A stretch of DNA of 5,344 nucleotides. Origin: Actinomycetes bacterium (GTDB lineage Bacteria; Actinomycetota; Actinomycetes; Actinomycetales; Demequinaceae). Positions 4,734-5,344 of this stretch are shown one piece after another. The DNA is taken from NCBI GenBank assembly GCA_023442845.1, contig JAEZXC010000140.1:1-5344 (forward strand). Reading direction: 5' to 3'. Below the pieces are notes generated by a model that was not told the origin of the DNA, ran no database searches, and saw nothing but the letters and a program-made list of their open reading frames with translations. Each line of letters begins with the position of its first letter. The stretch's first letter is position 1. The position numbers were made by a program, and so were the translations under genes.

Positions 4734-5344
4734 ATGTTCCTCACGTTGCGCTACGCCGCGCGGTCGGACGTGGGCCTCGTTCGCGCCGACAACCAAGACT
4801 CCGGCTTCGCTGGGCCGCACTTGCTCGTCGTTGCCGATGGCATGGGCGGCGCCGCCGGCGGCGATATCGCCTCCTCCCTCGCAGTGGGGCGCCTCGCCGC
4901 CCTCGAAGGTGAGTCGCTCAGCGCAGACGAGGCGCTCGACCGTTTGAAGGACGCCATTGCGCAGGCGCACAACGACATCGTCGAACGCGCACACAACGAT
5001 CCTGAGCTCTCGGGCCTCGGCACCACCGTCACAGCGATCTTGCGCTCCGGTAGCAGCCTCGCCATGGCTCACATCGGCGACTCGCGCGGCTACCTGTTGC
5101 GGGGCGATGAGCTCGAGCAAGTGACGACTGACCACACCTTTGTTCAGCACCTCGTCGACACCGGCCGGCTGTCTCAGGCCGACGCCGAGAGTCACCCCAA
5201 GCGCAACCTCGTGCTACGCGTGCTTGGAGATATCGATGCCGACGTTCCGGTCGATATCTCCGTGCGCGAGGCCCGCGTAGGAGACAGGTGGATGCTGTGC
5301 TCCGACGGTCTCAGCGGCGTCGTGTCGCGGTCCACCATCAAGCA
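4734..5344 (+). CDS. pstP: PstP-type PP2C Ser/Thr protein phosphatase (3' end outside window)
   Basis: The first 203 codons of a PPM/PP2C phosphatase, open to the window end. Metal-site and active-site motifs are in place: RADNQDS (17-23), ADGMGG (34-39; metal ligands D35 and G36), GLGTTVTA (94-101), HIGDSRGYLLR (113-123; D116) and LCSDGLSG (188-195; D191). The last DN metal motif, the expected membrane helix and the extracellular C-terminus lie beyond the window. In actinobacteria PstP removes phosphates from PknA, PknB and their substrates, including FHA-binding ones, so the three genes encode readers and an eraser of the same phosphothreonine marks. The ATG at 4734 follows the fhaB TGA by one base. 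The pknA/pknB kinase genes are expected downstream but not seen. Confidence 0.94.
   Translation, partial: MFLTLRYAARSDVGLVRADNQDSGFAGPHLLVVADGMGGAAGGDIASSLAVGRLAALEGESLSADEALDRLKDAIAQAHNDIVERAHNDPELSGLGTTVTAILRSGSSLAMAHIGDSRGYLLRGDELEQVTTDHTFVQHLVDTGRLSQADAESHPKRNLVLRVLGDIDADVPVDISVREARVGDRWMLCSDGLSGVVSRSTIK
5226..5261. repeat. Perfect 11-bp inverted repeat inside pstP
   Basis: GGAGATATCGA (5226-5236) and TCGATATCTCC (5251-5261) are exact reverse complements separated by 14 nt, within the codons for GDIDADVPVDIS. The repeat partly follows from the two Asp-Ile codon pairs (GAT ATC), so it may be coincidental, but it would form a stable hairpin in the mRNA. Confidence 0.6.

Noticed and set aside
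4545..5195. A 216-codon minus-strand open frame opposite fhaB and pstP
   Set aside because: It is antisense to two clearly conserved genes in a packed operon and has no recognisable product.

Overview
The window is high-GC DNA that looks chromosomal and comes from an actinobacterium. The main evidence is the gene set FhaA (DUF3662 plus FHA), FhaB/FipA (membrane anchor plus FHA) and a PstP-type PP2C phosphatase. In Actinobacteria this set forms the front of the conserved cluster that continues into ftsW/rodA, pbpA, pknA and pknB. A probable leaderless start and the style of the GH13 enzyme also fit. A micrococcalean lineage is plausible, but this is inference. No mobile element, CRISPR array, tRNA or rRNA is visible.

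The left two thirds (1-3296, minus strand) is a maltose/alpha-glucoside uptake and breakdown locus. In order of transcription it holds a cytoplasmic GH13 alpha-glucosidase (3296 to 1650), a lipoprotein sugar-binding protein of the MalE type (1419 to 169), and the first 31 codons of what is very likely a MalF-type permease (95 to the window edge). Two minus-strand promoters are readable, one before the glucosidase and one before malE, each with an 18-bp spacer. Both carry LacI/GalR-family palindromes of the form TGNAANCGNTTNCA. One operator sits in the spacer and -10 box of the glucosidase promoter. Two flank the malE promoter, and a third, imperfect copy lies just downstream of the glucosidase stop. 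No regulator gene is in the window. A hairpin between malE and malF could let malE be expressed above the permeases.

The right third (3507-5344, plus strand) is divergent. It holds fhaA, fhaB (1-nt overlap) and pstP (1-nt gap, cut by the window end), which form one tightly packed operon for Ser/Thr phosphorylation signalling in growth and division. The fhaA ATG is 6 nt after a TANNNT -10 box with no Shine-Dalgarno sequence, so its mRNA is probably leaderless.

The 210-bp region 3297-3506 is where the two modules meet back to back. It carries the glucosidase promoter, a LacI-type operator, a possible small leader ORF that overlaps the glucosidase start, and the fhaA promoter. All the proteins belong to known families. 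The less ordinary content is regulatory: the operator array, leader structures, leader ORF and leaderless start. I found no convincing new protein system.
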